Shown here: piece by piece, positions 33,929 through 43,669 of the stretch
How positions within the stretch are numbered: position 1 is the first letter of the stretch
Layout: each line of letters starts with the position of its first letter
NCBI GenBank assembly: GCA_014381465.1
Contig: JACNLP010000040.1
Coordinates: 1 to 44,552 of the forward strand
Length of the DNA stretch: 44,552 nucleotides
Source: Flavobacteriales bacterium
GTDB taxonomy: Bacteria; Bacteroidota; Bacteroidia; Flavobacteriales; BACL11
Reading direction: 5' to 3'
Translations under genes and position numbers: made by a program
The notes under the pieces: model-generated
What the model saw: the letters and a program-made list of their open reading frames with translations, nothing else
Told to the model about the DNA's origin: nothing
Database searches by the model: none

Positions 33929-35748
33929 AAATCCACAATAACAGAAAATTTATTGTAAAAGGAATTTTTATTTTTATTGCGTTGGTGTTTTTGTGTAAAC
34001 TCTTTTACATTCAAGTTATAAATGACAAATATAAATTTTCAGCAAAAAATAATGTTTTACGATATGATGTGAAATATCCTGGAAGAGGATTGTTATATGA
34101 TAGAAATAATCAGCTTTTGGCTTATAATGAAGCCTCTTATGATTTGATGGTTGTTCCAAGAGAAGTAGAAGATATTGATTCGGTTTTGCTAAGTGGTTTG
34201 CTAAATATTACAATAAAAGAATATGATAAGCGAATGAAAAAAGCAAAAAAATACTCAAAATATAAAGAAAGTGTTTTTGCAAAAAAGATTGATGCAGAAA
34301 CCTTTGCAAAATTACAAGAAATGCTGTATCAGTTTCATGGTTTCTTTGAAAGAACAAGAAGCAGTAGAGCTTACCCTTTAAATACCGCTTCTAATGTGAT
34401 GGGGTATTTGGGAGAGGTAAATAATAAAATCATAAAAAAAGATAATTATTATACGAGTGGTGATTTAATTGGTGTAAGCGGAGTAGAAGTGGCTTACGAA
34501 AAACTTTTAAGAGGAGAAAAAGGGATGGAATTGGTTTTAGTAGATGTACATAATAGCAAAAAAGGAAAATTTAATGAAGGTAGATATGACACAAACTCTG
34601 TTTCGGGAGCAAATATAACTACTACAATTGATGCTGATTTACAAAAATATGGAGAACAATTAATGCAAAATAAAATTGGGAGTATTGTTGCTATTGAACC
34701 TTCATCTGGCGAAATTCTTTCTTTGATTTCTTCTCCAACTTACAATCCAAATGTTTTAACGGGAAGAAAAAGAACAGAAAAATTTAAAGCACTTTTAGAG
34801 GATGGAAATAAACCGCTTTTTAATAGAGCTCTTTTGGGACAATATGCTCCTGGTTCTACTTTCAAACTTATAAATGGACTTATTGCTTTACAAGAAAAAA
34901 CACTTAAAGTTTATGATAATTATAATTGTATAGGTGGTTACAAATACGGAAATAATAAAATTATGCTTTGCCATGAGCATAGCAATCCTATAAATTTGAA
35001 AAAAGCAGTAGCAATATCCTGTAATGCTTATTTCTGTAATGCTTATCAAAGCTTTTTTGATAAATATCAAAACACGGAAATTGCTTATAATACATGGTAT
35101 AATCATGTCGCAAGTTTTGGGGTGGGGCAATGGATGAATAACGACTTTACATCAGGGAAAAAAGGACTTCTGCCTAAAACAGATTTTTACGATAATATTT
35201 ATGGAAGGACACATTGGAATGCAAGCACTGTTTTATCACTTTCTATTGGGCAAGGTGAACTTCTGCTCACCCCTATTCAGATGGCGAACATTACTGCAAT
35301 TATTGCAAACAGAGGATATTATTTCACCCCTCATATTGTAAAAAAAATTGGGACAGAGTTTATAGGAGATGAGCAATTTACTAAAAAGAAATACACTACG
35401 ATTGACCCTATTCATTTTAAGAGTATTATTGACGGCATGCAAATGGTACTGGAAGATGAAGATGGTACTGCTAAAAATAGTAGGGTTAATGATTTAATTA
35501 TTTGTGGAAAAACGGGAACTGCACAGAATACTTCTGGGAACAAAGAGGATCATTCTATTTTTATTGCTTTTGCACCAAAAGATAATCCGAAAATTGCAAT
35601 TGCAGTATATGTTGAAAATGGTGGATTTGGTTCTACTTGGGCTGCCCCAATTGCAACTTTAATGATTGAAAAATATTTAAGAAATGAAATAATTAATAAG
35701 CATTTAGAAGAGTTTATCTTTAATGGAAATCTAATATTAACTAAATGA
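33925..35748 (+). CDS. mrdA: Penicillin-binding protein 2 (elongasome transpeptidase)
   Basis: A 607-residue class B PBP, anchored by one TM helix (about 10-28), the peptidoglycan transpeptidase of cell elongation. The dimerisation/pedestal domain starts YPGRGLLYDRNNQLLAYNEASYDL. The active-site serine S311 and lysine K314 are in PGSTFK. The SxN motif is SCN (365-367) and the KTG motif is KTG (529-531) within CGKTGTAQN. GDLIGVSGVE is the usual PBP2 link. Lengths and spacings are normal. It overlaps mreD and rodA by four bases on each side (ATGA), consistent with matched synthesis of PBP2 and RodA. Confidence 0.96.
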   Translation: MKIHNNRKFIVKGIFIFIALVFLCKLFYIQVINDKYKFSAKNNVLRYDVKYPGRGLLYDRNNQLLAYNEASYDLMVVPREVEDIDSVLLSGLLNITIKEYDKRMKKAKKYSKYKESVFAKKIDAETFAKLQEMLYQFHGFFERTRSSRAYPLNTASNVMGYLGEVNNKIIKKDNYYTSGDLIGVSGVEVAYEKLLRGEKGMELVLVDVHNSKKGKFNEGRYDTNSVSGANITTTIDADLQKYGEQLMQNKIGSIVAIEPSSGEILSLISSPTYNPNVLTGRKRTEKFKALLEDGNKPLFNRALLGQYAPGSTFKLINGLIALQEKTLKVYDNYNCIGGYKYGNNKIMLCHEHSNPINLKKAVAISCNAYFCNAYQSFFDKYQNTEIAYNTWYNHVASFGVGQWMNNDFTSGKKGLLPKTDFYDNIYGRTHWNASTVLSLSIGQGELLLTPIQMANITAIIANRGYYFTPHIVKKIGTEFIGDEQFTKKKYTTIDPIHFKSIIDGMQMVLEDEDGTAKNSRVNDLIICGKTGTAQNTSGNKEDHSIFIAFAPKDNPKIAIAVYVENGGFGSTWAAPIATLMIEKYLRNEIINKHLEEFIFNGNLILTK

Positions 35749-37007
35749 GAATAGAAAAAAAAATATTTGGTAATGTAGATTGGATAAGTGTTTACCTTTA
35801 TTTATTGCTGCTATTTTTTGGATGGATAAATATTTATGCATCACAATATAATGACGATCAAACTGTTATTTTTGACCTAGCACAAAGACACGGAAAACAA
35901 CTTGTATTTATTGGAGCATCACTATTTGTTGCCTTTATTATTCTAATAATTGATTGGAAATTCTTTGAAGCATTTTCCTATCTTTTGTATGGAATAATAA
36001 TCTTTTCATTAATCAGCTTACTTATTTGGGGAGCTACAACAGCAGGAGCTACTTCATGGTTTGAGATTGGAAAATATAAGTTGCAGCCCTCCGAATTTGC
36101 AAAATTTACCACCATTTTAGCAGTTGCAAAATACCTAAACACTCATAATATTAAAATGCAAGCAATCAATACTAAATTAAGAAGCTTTGCGATTATTTTA
36201 GTTCCGTTATTATTAACTATATTACAAAATGATTTAGGAACTGCTCTTGTCTTTTTCTCACTTATTCTGATGCTTTATAGGGAGGGATTATCAGGAAATG
36301 TATTATTATTCGGACTTATTATTTCAATATTATTTATAGTAACTCTACTACTAAATAAATTCACCTTTATTGTAATTCTTTTTGCAATTGCTCTCTTTAT
36401 TTTCCTGTTTTCCAGACGAAAAAAGAAGGAATTTTTAGTCATTTTTGCAGGGCTTACAATTGCAATTTCATTTGTGTTTTTAGTAAATTATATTTTCTTA
36501 AATGTATTAGCACCGCATCAAGTAGAAAGAATAAACATACTTTTAGGAATAGAAATTGACCCACATGGAGCTGGCTATAATTTGATACAATCAAAAATTG
36601 CTATTGGCTCAGGTGGCTTTTTTGGAAAAGGATTTTTGAAAGGGACTCAAACAAGGTTTGATTTTGTTCCAGAACAAAGTACTGACTTTATTTTTTGTAC
36701 AATTGGTGAGGAATGGGGTTTTTTCGGATCTTTAATTTTCATTGTAGTTTTTGTAGCACTACTTCTTAGAATTATAAATTTAGCAGAAAGACAGAGGTCA
36801 AAATTTTGTAGAATTTACGGCTATGGTGTTGCCTGTATTTTATTTGTTCATTTTGCAATAAATATTGGAATGACTATCGGATTAGCTCCAGTAATTGGAA
36901 TTCCATTACCTTTTATTAGTTATGGCGGATCATCCCTTATTGGCTTTACAATTTTGCTGTTTATTTTTCTTAATTTAGATTCTTACAGATTGCAAATTTT
37001 GAGATAA
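35745..37007 (+). CDS. rodA: Peptidoglycan glycosyltransferase RodA
   Basis: A 420-residue SEDS-family polymerase with about ten helices, working with PBP2 to make the lateral wall. Recognisable segments are GATSWFEIGKYKLQPSEFAKF, PLLLTILQNDLGTALVFF, the large loop with GSGGFFGKGFLKGTQTRFDFVPEQSTDFIF (in parts; the catalytic Asp of SEDS proteins lies in this loop region) and IGIPLPFISYGGSSLI. It is the last gene of the purH-mre-rod operon, closed by the hairpin at 37006-37031. Confidence 0.96.
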   Translation: MRIEKKIFGNVDWISVYLYLLLLFFGWINIYASQYNDDQTVIFDLAQRHGKQLVFIGASLFVAFIILIIDWKFFEAFSYLLYGIIIFSLISLLIWGATTAGATSWFEIGKYKLQPSEFAKFTTILAVAKYLNTHNIKMQAINTKLRSFAIILVPLLLTILQNDLGTALVFFSLILMLYREGLSGNVLLFGLIISILFIVTLLLNKFTFIVILFAIALFIFLFSRRKKKEFLVIFAGLTIAISFVFLVNYIFLNVLAPHQVERINILLGIEIDPHGAGYNLIQSKIAIGSGGFFGKGFLKGTQTRFDFVPEQSTDFIFCTIGEEWGFFGSLIFIVVFVALLLRIINLAERQRSKFCRIYGYGVACILFVHFAINIGMTIGLAPVIGIPLPFISYGGSSLIGFTILLFIFLNLDSYRLQILR

Positions 37008-37031
37008 AAAAACCCCGAAATTCGGGGTTTT
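37006..37031. terminator. Bidirectional terminator between rodA and ppiD
   Basis: Stem CCCCG (37013-37017) / CGGGG (37023-37027), loop AAATT, with an A-run on the left (37006-37012) and a T-run on the right (37028-37031). It overlaps the rodA stop codon and lies 27 bases beyond the ppiD stop. The A/T flanks let it work for both converging operons. Confidence 0.9.
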
Positions 37032-37057
37032 AATTATTTTATTTTGAGCTATAATTA

Positions 37058-39172
37058 TTAATAAAAATTATTTCTGTTATCTACAATTTTTGCATTTTCT
37101 TTTAATACATTGAAAGCAGCTATTGCGGCATTTTGTTTTAATGTACTCATCATTTGCTGTTGCTGTTGAGAAAAGTCACCACTACTTAATCTTTCATTTC
37201 TATTAATTACCTTAAGCACAAATATAGCATTCCTTCCAATTATTGGATTGGTAATTTCCTCTTTCCCAGAAGCACAAGCAAGGCCAACTAAATCTGGCTC
37301 TATTCCCAAGTTTTGAATTTGATTAGATAAAAAATTAACTTTTTCTGCAATCTTCACTTGACTATTCATCTTAGTTGCCAATTCTTGTAATGTGCTAAAT
37401 TGCTCTAATTTTATTTCATCAACTATCATTTTTCCTTTTTTCTGTTTTCTTACTTTTGATTCTATTTCTTCTTTTAAATCTTCTAATGGTACATCTCCTT
37501 CTTCATTTATTTTTGTGAGAACTGCTACCACATAATTGTTACCAAACTCAAATACTTCAGATACCTGATCAACTGTTGCATTTTGCATCCATTTTATCAT
37601 TGTTCTTGAATTTTCTAATCCAGATATATTCTGTTTACTTGGTATTACTTTGTATTCATTTCTTTTCACTAAACTTGGATTTGCTGATACTACACCATTA
37701 AAAGTAGCAGTATCAGAATCTAATAGTGTTCTTGCAAATTGTGCTGCTTGTGTGTAATAACTATGGTATGTTTCAGAGCTTGGTTCAACAATTCTATCTA
37801 TATACGCAATTTTAACTTTTTTAGTATTTCTACTTTTTTTGGTTACTTCAATAAGGTGTACTCCAAATTGGGATTGTACAATAGTCAAATCACCTTTATT
37901 AGCCGTAAAGCAAACTTCATTAAATTCAGCAACCATTGCACCTTCCTTAAACCATCCTAAATCTCCTCCTTTTATTGCAGTTGTTTTATCAATAGAATAT
38001 ATTTGGGCTAAATCAGCAAAATCTTTTCCCGACTCAATTTCCTTCTTCACGGACTCCACAAGGGCATTAGTAGAATCCAAATCTTTATTTTCATCTGGTG
38101 AGATAAGGATATGTCTTGCTTGCACAGAGTCTGGTCTATATTGAATATCTACTAATTTTGCTACTCTATAGGTTCCTTCTGTAAAATTATAAGGCCCTAT
38201 TACTGTACCTTTCTTAGCAGTAAAAAGAGTAGTAGTATTTGTATCTACAATATCATCTTTTTTTGTAAAATTAAAAATCGTATTAAAATTATCAGAATTT
38301 CTTTTTACAAAAACCTCATAATCATCATAAGTCGAAAAGTTTTTTGATAAATTTACTAAGTTGTTTTTGGTATCCTCATCATCTTTTTTAGATGGAACAA
38401 CTGTAAAAGCTACATAATCTACATCTCTAGATTCATTTTGCTGAAAATCATTAAGGTGGCTCTTATAATAATCCTTTATTTCCACTTCAGAAACATCAAC
38501 TAATCCATCAGAAATATGGTTATATGGAACTGACACATACTCAAAACTGATATTTTCATTTGCTTGATTAAAATTAAGCTGTGCTTCCATGCTGCTCACA
38601 TACATTCCTTGTTTAACAAGATTGTTGTATTTATCATTTTTCCTAAGATTTCTTATGTATTTTTCATAACCCAACCACTGTTCTCTTGCTTGCCCGTTTT
38701 GGTCGTTTTCTAAATTCTTCATATACTGAATCATTTTCGCCCTATCAAACTGCTTAGTAATTGGGTCTTGAAAAATTTGAATTTTACTAATTTCTGGATG
38801 CACATTGTTTCCTTGAAAAAGTTCAAACATTTCTTCCGAATCCACATCAACTCCTAACATTTCAAACTCTGTATTAAATATAAGCTCACGAATATACTCA
38901 TCCCAAATTGAATTTCTGATTTGAGATAATGTACCTTGATTTATTGTAGAATTAGGGTTTGAATTTTTCCAATTTTCTGTTCCTTTTTGCACTCTTTCTT
39001 CAAATGCCTGAATAGGAATTTCCTCACCTGCAACTTCTCCTACAAAAAATCCACCTCCACCACCGCTTCTTTTGGATTGCATAAAATCTCCTAATATAAA
39101 TGCTAACATTGCTATTCCAATTACCGATAAAAGCAGTGTTGATCGTTTTCTAATATTTCCTAGTGTTGACAT
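37058..39172 (-). CDS. SurA/PpiD-type periplasmic peptidyl-prolyl isomerase
   Basis: A 704-residue PpiD-like chaperone. One N-terminal TM helix (about 12-30, LLLSVIGIAMLAFILGDFM) anchors it in the inner membrane, with the rest in the periplasm. An N-terminal SurA-type helical domain (45-240) comes first. One clear parvulin domain spans 350-445 (ARHILISPDE, GGDLGWFKEG, FGVHLIEV). A degenerate rotamase-like or helical part follows to the C-terminus. It assists folding of exported and outer-membrane proteins. It is the last gene of the coaX-to-ppiD gene run and has a separate -7 element. Bacteroidota copies are often annotated simply as peptidylprolyl isomerase. Confidence 0.92.
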   Translation of the reverse strand: MSTLGNIRKRSTLLLSVIGIAMLAFILGDFMQSKRSGGGGGFFVGEVAGEEIPIQAFEERVQKGTENWKNSNPNSTINQGTLSQIRNSIWDEYIRELIFNTEFEMLGVDVDSEEMFELFQGNNVHPEISKIQIFQDPITKQFDRAKMIQYMKNLENDQNGQAREQWLGYEKYIRNLRKNDKYNNLVKQGMYVSSMEAQLNFNQANENISFEYVSVPYNHISDGLVDVSEVEIKDYYKSHLNDFQQNESRDVDYVAFTVVPSKKDDEDTKNNLVNLSKNFSTYDDYEVFVKRNSDNFNTIFNFTKKDDIVDTNTTTLFTAKKGTVIGPYNFTEGTYRVAKLVDIQYRPDSVQARHILISPDENKDLDSTNALVESVKKEIESGKDFADLAQIYSIDKTTAIKGGDLGWFKEGAMVAEFNEVCFTANKGDLTIVQSQFGVHLIEVTKKSRNTKKVKIAYIDRIVEPSSETYHSYYTQAAQFARTLLDSDTATFNGVVSANPSLVKRNEYKVIPSKQNISGLENSRTMIKWMQNATVDQVSEVFEFGNNYVVAVLTKINEEGDVPLEDLKEEIESKVRKQKKGKMIVDEIKLEQFSTLQELATKMNSQVKIAEKVNFLSNQIQNLGIEPDLVGLACASGKEEITNPIIGRNAIFVLKVINRNERLSSGDFSQQQQQMMSTLKQNAAIAAFNVLKENAKIVDNRNNFY

Positions 39173-39205
39173 ACTTTAATTTGTTTTTTTGAGGTGGCGA
39201 ATATA

Positions 39206-39213
39206 CAAAGTTA
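39206..39213 (-). promoter_or_regulatory. -7 element of the ppiD-like gene
   Basis: On the minus strand TAACTTTG matches TAnnTTTG in the 78-base gap after the CorC gene. A second, weaker TATATTCG lies just downstream. No -33 TTTG is seen. Confidence 0.45.
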
Positions 39214-39250
39214 ATTGAGATAAAAAAAGTGTTTTTATTAACTGATTTTA

Positions 39251-40489
39251 TTACTCAAGAAGATGAATTTGAATCAATTTAATACTTCTATCATTTACCT
39301 CTTTTACTACAAACATAAATGATTCTATTTTCACTTCTGTTTCCACTTCAGGAATATCCTCATGAAAACTTAACAAAAGACCTGCTAAGGTTTCGTATTC
39401 TTGAGATGTTGGTAAGTTGAGTTCATACTTTTTATTGATAGAATCTACCTCCATTCTAGCAGAAAAAAGGTAAGTTTTTTTATCTATTTTTGTATCGATA
39501 AGTATATCCTTATCATGTTCATCCTCTATTTCTCCAACAATTTCTTCTGTAACATCTTCAACAGTTACCATACCTGAAGTACCTCCATACTCATCTACGA
39601 CCACAGCAACCGCTCTATGCTGAGTAATAAAAAGCTCAAGCAAATCAGAGGCCGATATAGTTTCTGTTACAATTGGGATTGGCATCAAAATTGATTTTAT
39701 TCTTTTTGGTTTTTTAAACAAATCCAAAGAATGTACATATCCAATTATATTATCTATATCGCCTTTATAAATAAGAATCTTTGAAAGTTTTGATTGTATA
39801 AATTTTTCTTTAAGTTGAGTAATAGAAGTTTCAAGCTCTAAAGCAACAATTTCTGTTCGGGGAACCATGCATTCTCTAGCTTTTATGCTAGTAAGTTCAA
39901 GAGCATTTTGTAACATTTCTACTTCAATATTCTCATCCTTATTAGTGTTTAGTAGAGAAAGGTATGCATCTAAATCTACTCTATCAAATAACCTTTGGTT
40001 TTCTGATATTTCTACTTTAAACAACCCCTTGAGAATCCATCTTGAAAGAGCAATCATTAGTAAAATAAACGGATATAAAATAGTATAAACAAATAGTAAA
40101 GGCAAAGAAAAAAACTTTAATGTTCTATTAGAGTTTACTCTAAAAATTACCTTTGGAATAAACTCTGCAACTACCAAAATAATAAGTGTAGAGATAATAG
40201 TTTGTACTATTATTAAAATAAAAGTTGAGCTAATAAATTGATTCAAATTATTTTCTAAAATATCTGCCATTAGCACACCATAAACTACTAAGGCAATATT
40301 ATTACCAATAAGCATAGTTACAATAAAATGAGATTCTCGTTTGGCAAAAATTGAAATAATTCTAGAAGTAAATCCTTCTGATTTTTTATCGAGTTCTAAT
40401 TTTAATTTGTTTGCCGAAACGAAAGCAATTTCCATTCCAGAAAAAAATGCTGACAATAAGAGGGTAATTATAATTAGTAAGATATACAT
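39251..40489 (-). CDS. CNNM/CorC-type membrane protein (GldE paralogue)
   Basis: A 412-residue protein with the same layout as GldE. The four-helix CNNM domain lies at about 1-150 (LLSAFFSGMEIAFVSANKLKLEL). The CBS pair is at about 195-315 (CMVPRTEIVALE and VVDEYGGTSGMVTVEDVTEEIVGEI), and a CorC/HlyC domain ends the chain. It is probably a divalent-cation transporter or regulator of the magnesium type. It differs from the gldE product in position (LptC-PpiD cluster) and lacks its long N-terminal lead. 27 bases separate it from lptC. Confidence 0.9.
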   Translation of the reverse strand: MYILLIIITLLLSAFFSGMEIAFVSANKLKLELDKKSEGFTSRIISIFAKRESHFIVTMLIGNNIALVVYGVLMADILENNLNQFISSTFILIIVQTIISTLIILVVAEFIPKVIFRVNSNRTLKFFSLPLLFVYTILYPFILLMIALSRWILKGLFKVEISENQRLFDRVDLDAYLSLLNTNKDENIEVEMLQNALELTSIKARECMVPRTEIVALELETSITQLKEKFIQSKLSKILIYKGDIDNIIGYVHSLDLFKKPKRIKSILMPIPIVTETISASDLLELFITQHRAVAVVVDEYGGTSGMVTVEDVTEEIVGEIEDEHDKDILIDTKIDKKTYLFSARMEVDSINKKYELNLPTSQEYETLAGLLLSFHEDIPEVETEVKIESFMFVVKEVNDRSIKLIQIHLLE

Positions 40490-40516
40490 TGTTAAGGTAA
40501 AATTATAAAAAATGTA

Positions 40517-41092
40517 TTAATTAACGGTATCTTTATCATCTCTTATATTAATATTCCCTCTCACATTAGTTATTTTATATGTTGAAAAATCGGGAGTTGA
40601 CTCAAACCCATCTCCAAATATTATCTCATTTTTGGAAGTGATTTTTACTGATTTTTCTGTATAAATAAGATTTGATTTTTCGTCCCAAATAAGCTTTTCG
40701 GTATTTAGTTTTTCCTGCTTTTGATTTATTAATTCCACATTTATTTCCGCTATCATTTGTTGTTTCTCATCATCAATAATTGCTTGCTGAGCAGTAAGAG
40801 TTGAGGTGAGCATTGCTGAATCGTTATAAAAGTAAACGACAAGCCCTTGCGAGAAATTAATCGTGGGTGATGGCTTAGTAAATCGTTCAATTTTTTGTGC
40901 AATAATTTTTACCTTTACTTTCCCTTTCTCTGTATAAGTTAGCTCAGCTTGCTTCAATGTTTCAGAAGGTACTTTTTCGTTACTTACAAATGTTTTCACA
41001 ATTTTCGTATCGTTACTGCATGAAAAAAAAAGAAATGCGTAAAAGCAGATGAAAATGCTTTTAGAAGTAAGTATTCTGATAAGTTTTATCAA
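40517..41092 (-). CDS. lptC: LPS export lipoprotein LptC
   Basis: A 191-residue LptC-family protein. It begins with a signal sequence ending LFFSC (C25), so it is a predicted lipoprotein rather than the TM-anchored form of E. coli. The beta-jellyroll part has KAQEATYTEKGKVK-like (LKQAELTYTEKGKVKVKI), LIWDEKSNLIYTEKSVKI and GDGFESTPDFSTYKI, typical of Bacteroidota LptC. It would pass LPS from LptB2FG to LptA in the periplasm. No other lpt genes are in the window. Its start overlaps the TPR gene by four bases. Confidence 0.88.
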   Translation of the reverse strand: MIKLIRILTSKSIFICFYAFLFFSCSNDTKIVKTFVSNEKVPSETLKQAELTYTEKGKVKVKIIAQKIERFTKPSPTINFSQGLVVYFYNDSAMLTSTLTAQQAIIDDEKQQMIAEINVELINQKQEKLNTEKLIWDEKSNLIYTEKSVKITSKNEIIFGDGFESTPDFSTYKITNVRGNINIRDDKDTVN

Positions 41093-42381
41093 TCGCTTGT
41101 TCTTACTTTAGTATTTTCATTTATCCAGCATTCTACCTTATAAGTTTGCCCAGACTCTATGCCTTGAAAAAAACACTGCTCGGTATTTGGGAAAAATTTG
41201 GAGTAAGTTGCAATAGATTTATTTGCTTTAGCTGTAATAGAAGAATCAACGGTTTTTGCTTTGATAAATTTATCGACAACCAACCAATAAATAGTTGCTT
41301 TTTCAAAATCAGTAGAGCCACATTTTTTTACAGAGGAAGCATAAATATTGGCAATACTAATGTATGGCTCTCCCCAATCTGGGCGTAATTCTACCGATTT
41401 ATAAGCCATTGAGCGAGCCGTACTATAAGTGCCAGAAATTCGGTATGCATCTGCTAGTTCTAAATAATATTTTGCTTTTGTTTTACCCTCTTGCTCAAGT
41501 TCAACCGCTTGTTTAAAATAATCAATTGCTTGCGAATATTTCTTTTTTGTAATATTCAACTTACCCATATTACTTGCAGAAATAGCAGAAGGGGAGAGTT
41601 CATGTAACCTAGTTGCGGCATCAAAATAAAGTTGATTTTCTATACATTCTTTAATGGCTAAAAGGCGGGTAATTCTTTTTAACAAATCAATATCTTCAGT
41701 AGTATTTTTAAATTTTGTAGAAAAAATTCCAATCAAATCTTCACAATTTGCATAAGGAGCAAAAAGAGACTCAATTATTTCTGATGCTTGGGTATAATAT
41801 TTTTCTTTTTTTGGATTATTCACCAAATTATAATCTATGATTTCCGCCACCTTTGCATAAGATTCTAATACTGCTTGTTTATCTAATTTCTTATTTCCCT
41901 CCATAAGAGTAGTTGCCTTGAAATAAGCTGCTAAAGCTCCTGCATCCGAATTATTTCCTTGTAACTCTAAAGATTTACTCAATATGGAATGTGCTAACTC
42001 AAAACTAGATGGCTTGTACTTTATTAAATCTGCTCCCTTTCTTCCAAGAACAAATCCTTGCTTGCCAAAATATTGAATCCTTTTGTCGTAAATCATCATC
42101 ATTGTATCAATATAAGCATTTTTATTTTCAGGATTTTTTTTCATTAAATCCTTGAAGAGCGTTGGACCATTTTTATAAATGTTTCCGCTTGATGATGGAC
42201 AATTATTATATACCCATCTCCATGGCTTTATAGCATCATCATAATTTTTTTGCTTATAGTATTCTCTGTATAGTGAAAGATTTGTCACACAATTTACACT
42301 ATCTTCTCCATATTTTGATTGTGATTGCACGCTTCCAGCCAATAACAATACACTAAATAATACCCCAAATTTTCTTCTCAT
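41089..42381 (-). CDS. Exported tetratricopeptide-repeat protein
   Basis: A 430-residue protein with a cleavable-type signal peptide (about 1-21, ending GSVQSQ). TPR-like helical pairs follow, best seen at 265-345 (SASNMGKLNITKKKYSQAIDYFKQAVELE and YYLELADAYRISGTYSTARSMAYKSVELRPDWGEPYISIANIY, in parts). It is probably periplasmic or on the inner face of the outer membrane. Function unknown. Its fixed place between an outer-membrane barrel gene and lptC suggests a part in envelope assembly, which is inference from order only. The four-base overlap with lptC implies coupling. Confidence 0.88.
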   Translation of the reverse strand: MRRKFGVLFSVLLLAGSVQSQSKYGEDSVNCVTNLSLYREYYKQKNYDDAIKPWRWVYNNCPSSSGNIYKNGPTLFKDLMKKNPENKNAYIDTMMMIYDKRIQYFGKQGFVLGRKGADLIKYKPSSFELAHSILSKSLELQGNNSDAGALAAYFKATTLMEGNKKLDKQAVLESYAKVAEIIDYNLVNNPKKEKYYTQASEIIESLFAPYANCEDLIGIFSTKFKNTTEDIDLLKRITRLLAIKECIENQLYFDAATRLHELSPSAISASNMGKLNITKKKYSQAIDYFKQAVELEQEGKTKAKYYLELADAYRISGTYSTARSMAYKSVELRPDWGEPYISIANIYASSVKKCGSTDFEKATIYWLVVDKFIKAKTVDSSITAKANKSIATYSKFFPNTEQCFFQGIESGQTYKVECWINENTKVRTSD

Positions 42382-42394
42382 TTCACTTCTTTTT

Positions 42395-43669
42395 TTAATC
42401 GTATTTTCTTTTTACAAACCAAATATCTCTTAAGCTAAGTCCTATTTGAAAACGCAAAAATTGTTCTTTTATTAAATTATTATTTGTAGTTCCTTTTTCT
42501 CCCATTTCCACTGAAAGGTTTATTTCTGACTTTGTTTTTCTAAGGGGAAGTCCAAAGCCAAAACTTACGCTTTTCTCTGTAAGTTGGGTGTTATACAATT
42601 GCAAATAGGTTTGTTCAAATTTCCCGCCAAAACGGAATTTGATAAGTTTCCAATATTTATTTACCGAATTATAATCTGGGGTAAATTGCAATCCTCCAGA
42701 AAATTTCATACTTTTTGTTAAGGAATCGGATTCTCCAAACATTCGGTATTCTGACCAATCTTGCATGCTAAAATCCGTCATCAGTAGCCATTTTTTATCA
42801 ATCTCCAATGAAAATCCAACAGCAATATTTTGAGGTAAAATCATATTATTAGAAAATCCTGTTGTAGTATTTTCAGCAGTATCTTTTACAACTTCAAAAA
42901 CGGAAGAAAAAAGCTCGTAAGTTTCAGTAAGTACAGATCTTTTAGCTGAGATTTTAGCATTATTATTTGCCGTAAAACCAAAAGATAAATGTGTATTTTC
43001 ATTGACATCTTTATTGTACATTAACCCTAATTGATAGAAAAATCCTTTTACAGAAATACTGGATTTTTTTCGAGTATTAAAAGTTGTTCCATCTGTAAAA
43101 ATTACTTTTTTATTTCTGTAAAGCCCCCCAAAAAGATAATTAGCATTTGCCCCAAGCGATAGATTATTAGTAATTCTATAAGCCATACCAACATACATTA
43201 TATTTAATCCGCCATCTCCTAAATAAGAATAATTTATCAGTCCTAAATCAGAGTGCAATTCAGAATCCTCAATTTGATAACCAATATTACTATATGGTAA
43301 AAAGCCAGCACTCGCTCCAATTTTTTTGCTAATAGGGAGTCCTAAAATAAAATGAGAAAAAGAGGAATTGTTGGTTATTTGCTCCAAATTAGCAGTTTGC
43401 ATTTTGGTGCTTTGGTGCGTTCCTCCTAATGAAAATATAAAGGAATTTGCCTTAAAAGCCGTATATGATGCTGGATTGTAAGGATTTACAATATTAGGAT
43501 TGTAACTTGCAATTGATGTGCCTCCCAAAGCCGCATATTCTGATAATACATTAGATTGTAAATTACCAATTCCAAAGCGAGAATAAGGAGAATTTATTTG
43601 ATTTTGAGCAATTATACTTCCCCCAAAAAAAAGTAATATTAGAGAAAGATAGATTTTATTTTTTCGCAT
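42395..43669 (-). CDS. Predicted outer-membrane beta-barrel protein
   Basis: A 424-residue exported protein with signal peptide MRKNKIYLSLILLFFGGSII and cleavage near IIAQ/NQ. The mature start NSPYSRFGIGNLQ is a phrase I recognise from Bacteroidota barrel proteins in this position. The rest shows many alternating hydrophobic/polar strands (GASAGFLPYSNIGYQ, LSLGANANYLFGG, NIAVGFSLEIDKKWLLMTDFSMQDWSEY), like FadL/PorV-type barrels, and it ends in an aromatic-rich strand. No specific transport role can be given. The ATG at 43669 fits the signal peptide. One at 43678 adds three residues. The start overlaps the coaX end by 14 bases. Confidence 0.87.
   Translation of the reverse strand: MRKNKIYLSLILLFFGGSIIAQNQINSPYSRFGIGNLQSNVLSEYAALGGTSIASYNPNIVNPYNPASYTAFKANSFIFSLGGTHQSTKMQTANLEQITNNSSFSHFILGLPISKKIGASAGFLPYSNIGYQIEDSELHSDLGLINYSYLGDGGLNIMYVGMAYRITNNLSLGANANYLFGGLYRNKKVIFTDGTTFNTRKKSSISVKGFFYQLGLMYNKDVNENTHLSFGFTANNNAKISAKRSVLTETYELFSSVFEVVKDTAENTTTGFSNNMILPQNIAVGFSLEIDKKWLLMTDFSMQDWSEYRMFGESDSLTKSMKFSGGLQFTPDYNSVNKYWKLIKFRFGGKFEQTYLQLYNTQLTEKSVSFGFGLPLRKTKSEINLSVEMGEKGTTNNNLIKEQFLRFQIGLSLRDIWFVKRKYD

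Noticed and set aside
37839-38144. 101-codon open frame on the plus strand
   Set aside because: It is antisense to the parvulin domain of the ppiD-like gene, with composition expected of a shadow frame.
39033-39070. Gly5 run in the ppiD-like protein, considered as a slippage tract
   Set aside because: The five glycines use mixed codons, so there is no homopolymer at DNA level, unlike the G8 tract in the permease.
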